A program made the position numbers and the translations under genes. From JAJEBT01 sp965221485 (lineage in GTDB: Bacteria; Pseudomonadota; Alphaproteobacteria; MPNO01; UBA830), in the NCBI GenBank assembly GCA_965221485.1, contig OZ244893.1, positions 930,001 to 994,000 on the forward strand: 64,000 bases of DNA. Direction: 5' to 3'. Position 1 is the stretch's first letter; each line of letters opens with the position of its first letter. Positions 60,984-64,000 of the stretch are shown here, in pieces. The notes beneath the pieces are model-generated. The model saw only the letters and a program-made list of their open reading frames with translations. It was not told the DNA's origin and ran no database searches.

Positions 60984-63011
60984 ATGTTTGATGCCCTGAC
61001 TGTCGGTCTGAGTGCGTTGCTGGAGCTTGAGGTTCTCGGCTTCCTTGCTCTGGGAATTTTTATTGGTATCTGGTTTGGCGCTGTGCCCGGTCTGGGGGGC
61101 GTCATCGGCATGCTGCTGCTGTTGCCGTTCACCTTCGACATGCAGCCTCTCAGTGCCATTGCCCTGTTACTGGGGCTCTTTGCGGTCACAACCACCAGCG
61201 ATACGATCGCGTCGGTCATGCTGGGTATACCCGGCACGGCCGCTTCCCAGGCGACGATTCTGGATGGCTATCCACTCGCCAAAAAGGGAGAAGCTCCGCG
61301 CGCCTTCGGTGCAGCTTTCACCGTCTCCGCCTACGGGGGGGTGTTCGGAGCTGTGGCGCTTGCGATTTCGCTTCCCATTATCCAGCCTCTCATCCTGGCC
61401 TTCGGTTCACCCGAGATATTTGCGCTGGCACTTCTGGGTCTGGCCATGGTGGGTTCCCTCAGCGGCGGATCGATGGTCAAGGGACTCGCTGCCGCCGCCA
61501 TGGGATTGTTGCTCTCTACGGTCGGAGCCGCGCAGACCGTTGCCGAAGAGCGATACACGTTCGACCTTGAATATCTGATTGACGATCTTCCGCTTATTCC
61601 GGTCGTTCTTGGTATTTTCGCGATACCGGAACTGATGGAACTGGCGATACGCAATATTTCCATTGCCCGTGAAGCCGGGAATGAGGACAGGAACAGCAGC
61701 ATCCGGGATGGAATAAGGGACGCGTTAAACCATTGGTGGCTGGCAACGCGCTGTGCTGCCATCGGGACCTATGTGGGCATGCTACCGGGGCTGGGTGCCG
61801 CTATTGTCGACTGGGTAGCCTACGGCCACGCCGTTCAGTCAGCCAAAGAGAAGGGACAATTCGGAGAGGGCGACATTCGCGGTGTCATAGCACCCGAAGC
61901 GGCCAACAACGCCACAAAGGGAGGGGCGCTGATACCGGCGCTCGCCTTCGCGATCCCCGGAAGTCTCGGAACAGCAATCCTGTTGAGCGCCTTGCTTCTG
62001 CAAGACATTCGTCCGGGTCCGGACATGCTCACGACGGACCTTCATATAACTTTCTCCATGGTGTGGATGCTTGTGATCGCCAATCTTGTGGCTGCCGGTC
62101 TTCTCATGATCTGGAGCCGGCAGGTAGCAAGGCTGGCTTTCGTGCCCGGACACTTTCTGGTTCCCGGAGTGATCGTTTTCGTGTTCATGGGTGCATGGCT
62201 CGGGGGATTTTCAACGATCGAGGCCTGGCTTACCTGTTTCCTGTTCGGAGTGATCGGCTACTGGATGAAAGCCGGCGGCTGGTCCAGACCGCCCCTGATT
62301 CTGGGGCTGATCCTGGGAACCATTGTCGAAAACCGGTTCCTGCTCAGCATGAAAACCTATGACGGTATTGGCTGGGTAACCAATCCCATCGTCCTTATTG
62401 TTCTGGCACTTGGTATCCTTACGATCATATTTTCGGTGCGCAGCTCGGTCCGGAGCAACGCCCAGCCCGACGCTCCGCAAACGGGAGAGGGCAGGGCGAG
62501 AAATCCCTTCATGTCGCTTCCGGTCTCTATTCTGTTTTTCGTGGCCTTCGCCGGTGCGTCATGGATGGCGTTCGGCTGGGAGGCCGAGGTCGGTCAGTTT
62601 CCGCTGGTGATCGCGATTCCCGGCACACTACTTGCAGCCGCTGCCTTTCTGAATGATAGCCGTCACCTCGCAAAAGGCATAAACACCCAGGGCTTTCTTT
62701 CGGGTTGTCTTCACGGTGCGCAGCAATCGGTACTGGATCGCTCAGCACTGTTCCTGACCTGGCTGGCCTGCACGATTTTTCTTGCTCACGTTATCGGTCT
62801 CAAGCTCGCCCTTCCGCTGTTTGTGCTGGCATATCTTCTTTGGTGGGGCAAGCTCAGCATCACGATTTCCGCCGGCTACGCCATTGCCATCTGGGGCCTG
62901 CTGGTAGCGTTCTACGACCGTGTCATCAATCTGACGTTTCATGACGCGCTGGTTCGCCCTCTTTTCCCTTCCCGGTTTCCTGGCTTTCTGCCCGAGTGGC
63001 TGATTTTCTGA
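60984..63011 (+). CDS. tctAB: TctA-TctB fusion: TTT transporter permease
   Basis: A 675-residue inner-membrane protein. Residues 1-490 are the large TctA permease: LGIFIGIWFGAVPGLGG, TTTSDTIASVMLGIPGTAASQATILDG, KKGEAPRAFGAAF, GTYVGMLPGLGAAIVDWVAYGHA, PEAANNATKGGALIPALAFAIPGS, all typical repeats of the family. After a polar linker (RSNAQPDAPQTGEGRA) a further four-helix part from about 515 to 675 corresponds to the small subunit TctB, usually a separate gene. The fusion explains the lack of a tctB gene between tctC and tctA. The start codon is the ATG at 60984. Confidence 0.87.
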   Translation: MFDALTVGLSALLELEVLGFLALGIFIGIWFGAVPGLGGVIGMLLLLPFTFDMQPLSAIALLLGLFAVTTTSDTIASVMLGIPGTAASQATILDGYPLAKKGEAPRAFGAAFTVSAYGGVFGAVALAISLPIIQPLILAFGSPEIFALALLGLAMVGSLSGGSMVKGLAAAAMGLLLSTVGAAQTVAEERYTFDLEYLIDDLPLIPVVLGIFAIPELMELAIRNISIAREAGNEDRNSSIRDGIRDALNHWWLATRCAAIGTYVGMLPGLGAAIVDWVAYGHAVQSAKEKGQFGEGDIRGVIAPEAANNATKGGALIPALAFAIPGSLGTAILLSALLLQDIRPGPDMLTTDLHITFSMVWMLVIANLVAAGLLMIWSRQVARLAFVPGHFLVPGVIVFVFMGAWLGGFSTIEAWLTCFLFGVIGYWMKAGGWSRPPLILGLILGTIVENRFLLSMKTYDGIGWVTNPIVLIVLALGILTIIFSVRSSVRSNAQPDAPQTGEGRARNPFMSLPVSILFFVAFAGASWMAFGWEAEVGQFPLVIAIPGTLLAAAAFLNDSRHLAKGINTQGFLSGCLHGAQQSVLDRSALFLTWLACTIFLAHVIGLKLALPLFVLAYLLWWGKLSITISAGYAIAIWGLLVAFYDRVINLTFHDALVRPLFPSRFPGFLPEWLIF

Positions 63012-63124
63012 TAACGACACCGGAACCTTCGTTTCTACAAGGCAAACCCGGGCGGCGCGATCGAGGCAGCAGGAGGGGTATCGCTTTGCCGGTCACAAGG
63101 ATCCGGTGTGTGTTCGGTGCCGGT

Positions 63125-63153
63125 TAGACATTCTTCCGGGATTGCCCTATAGC
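63125..63153 (+). promoter_or_regulatory. Sigma70-type promoter upstream of TRAP genes
   Basis: TAGACA (63125-63130) and TATAGC (63148-63153) are 17 bases apart, about 98 bases before the DctQ start. The match is 5/6 and 4/6. A perfect stem-loop follows within the predicted leader. Confidence 0.55.
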
Positions 63154-63173
63154 TTTCTGTTGATGTGGCTGGT

Positions 63174-63202
63174 TCCCGAACCGGGGTTCGGGATGGTGTT
63201 TT
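63174..63202 (+). terminator. Stem-loop with T-run in the TRAP leader (terminator or attenuator)
   Basis: TCCCGAAC and GTTCGGGA form a perfect 8-bp stem with a 4-base loop, followed by TGGTGTTTT. It could end the TTT operon, or act as an attenuator because a promoter-like pair lies just upstream. Confidence 0.55.
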
Positions 63203-63250
63203 CAGAGAGAAAGCAAACTTTTTCAGCGTACGCCTTCCCAGGAGGAATGC

Positions 63251-63805
63251 ATGTCGAGCCAGACGAAAAGGGACATACCGGCGCCGTTATACTTCTGCAT
63301 CGTTACGGTACCGCGTGTCATCATCGGGGTCATGATCATCGTCGGGATCGCGATCAACTTTGGTAACGTGATAGGTCGGTATGTGTTCCTGGAACCGATC
63401 ATCTGGGCCGAAGAGATCATGATTTATATCATGGTCTGGACGGTCTTCGTCGGCGCCGTACTGGTATCCTATGAAGGTCGGCACCTGAGGATGGATTTTT
63501 TCTCCATCATGCTGCCGTCACCCTGGAAGGAAGTAATCAATTTCATCGCCACCGTAGCAACACTTGCTGTGTGCCTTTTCGTAATTCCCCAGAACTGGAC
63601 TGTTGTCGAGCTCATGTGGAACAACGATCAGCGCAGTGTCGTTGCGGAGATACCCATGGTCATTCCGCACTTTGCCCTGCTTCTTGGCTTCGTTCTCATT
63701 TTCATCGCGCTTCTCGTTCACTTCAAATCCCATGTCAAAGGGGATTTGATCAGTGAGGTTGATGAGCTGGCCGAGGAATACGGCGAACAGGCCAGCGATC
63801 GCTGA
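63251..63805 (+). CDS. dctQ: TRAP transporter small permease (DctQ-like)
   Basis: A 184-residue inner-membrane protein with four hydrophobic helices (FCIVTVPRVIIGVMIIVGIA, WAEEIMIYIMVWTVFVGAVLV, EVINFIATVATLAVCLFVIP, MVIPHFALLLGFVLIFIALLV) and the DctQ motif around FLEPIIWAEEI with the conserved arginine in GRHLRMDFF. An AGGAGG site precedes the ATG. It pairs with the large permease starting 32 bp later. The solute-binding DctP gene is not seen upstream and may follow outside the window. Confidence 0.9.
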   Translation: MSSQTKRDIPAPLYFCIVTVPRVIIGVMIIVGIAINFGNVIGRYVFLEPIIWAEEIMIYIMVWTVFVGAVLVSYEGRHLRMDFFSIMLPSPWKEVINFIATVATLAVCLFVIPQNWTVVELMWNNDQRSVVAEIPMVIPHFALLLGFVLIFIALLVHFKSHVKGDLISEVDELAEEYGEQASDR

Positions 63806-63837
63806 TTGCCCGAACGGTTATTTGCAGGAGTCTTTCG

Positions 63838-64000
63838 ATGGAATGGGTAATGGCGATTGTCCCTGTCATACTTTTACTGCTCGGATTCCCGATTTATGTG
63901 ATCCTGCTGGCGACGGCAGCGATTGTCCTGTTGTTGTTCGCACCGGTCCCTCCGATGGCTGTGCATATCAACATGTTCGGCAGCGTGGACAAGTTTGCCC
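63838..64000 (+). CDS. dctM: TRAP transporter large permease (DctM-like), 5' part only
   Basis: The first 54 codons of a membrane protein, cut by the right edge. It starts MEWVMAIVPVILLLLGFPIYV with a GCAGGAG site and continues VILLATAAIVLLLFAPVPPM, the usual DctM N-terminus with a proline-containing first helix pair, then HINMFGSVDKF, where the family has an M-x-G-x-DSF motif. It follows the DctQ gene by 32 bp, which supports the call. Confidence 0.85.
   Translation, partial: MEWVMAIVPVILLLLGFPIYVILLATAAIVLLLFAPVPPMAVHINMFGSVDKFA

Overview
The window looks like part of a chromosome from a metabolically versatile alphaproteobacterium (moderately high G+C, dense gene packing, GTG/TTG starts). 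The best taxonomic pointer is the block infA - maf - rng - yacG - tRNA-Phe (16044-18723), an order typical of alphaproteobacteria. I see no phage, insertion sequence, CRISPR array, rRNA or plasmid replication gene. There are 49 protein genes (two cut by the window edges) and one tRNA.

Left part (1-18.7 kb). A Bcr/CflA-type efflux pump cut by the left edge, a LigI-like amidohydrolase, an acyl-CoA dehydrogenase, a glutathionyl-hydroquinone reductase, and a minus-strand sulfur/metal operon (mercaptopyruvate sulfurtransferase - cystathionine beta-lyase-like - CobW GTPase). Then a MoxR ATPase/CoxE-type VWA pair, a PCuAC copper chaperone, a minus-strand operon with 3-hydroxyanthranilate dioxygenase and a RidA protein, argC, a gamma carbonic anhydrase-like protein with a CMD/AhpD-type protein, and the infA block.

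Middle (19-29.5 kb). An ACMSD-like amidohydrolase and a GST, a 1.1 kb gene-poor stretch with several inverted repeats, a methyltransferase, a DUF924 protein, a cyclase/formamidase-family hydrolase followed by a BKACE enzyme, and the most striking gene of the window: a single ORF (25471-27240, minus) joining a PhnN-type ribose 1,5-bisphosphate kinase to an AMP-phosphorylase-type nucleoside monophosphate phosphorylase. The two halves would turn NMP + phosphate into ribose 1,5-bisphosphate and then PRPP. It lies 9 bp downstream of nadC, whose enzyme consumes PRPP.

Right part (29.5-64 kb). The genes read as an Azorhizobium-type nicotinate degradation locus: molybdenum hydroxylase (41926-45521), 6-hydroxynicotinate reductase (45512-47029), enamidase (55365-56555), glutarate CoA-transferase and glutaryl-CoA dehydrogenase (31391-33860), with a UbiD-type decarboxylase (29883-31289). 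A two-subunit 2-oxoacid:ferredoxin oxidoreductase and an adrenodoxin-reductase-type ferredoxin reductase sit in between; the first could give both reduced ferredoxin for the reductase and succinyl-CoA for the CoA-transferase. Uncharacterised companions are a UPF0280 protein and two PF06684 paralogues. Also present are an orphan CoxL-type Mo subunit, a surface lipoprotein with a long alanine-rich coiled coil and a TbpB-like C-terminus, an isochorismatase-family amidase, an arylsulfotransferase-like protein, a tripartite tricarboxylate transporter (TctC plus a TctA-TctB fusion), and the start of a TRAP transporter operon. No dedicated transcription regulator for these catabolic genes is in the window; the only DNA-binding protein is an orphan XRE/HigA-like protein.

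All functions are assigned by reading motifs and overall family resemblance, without database searches.
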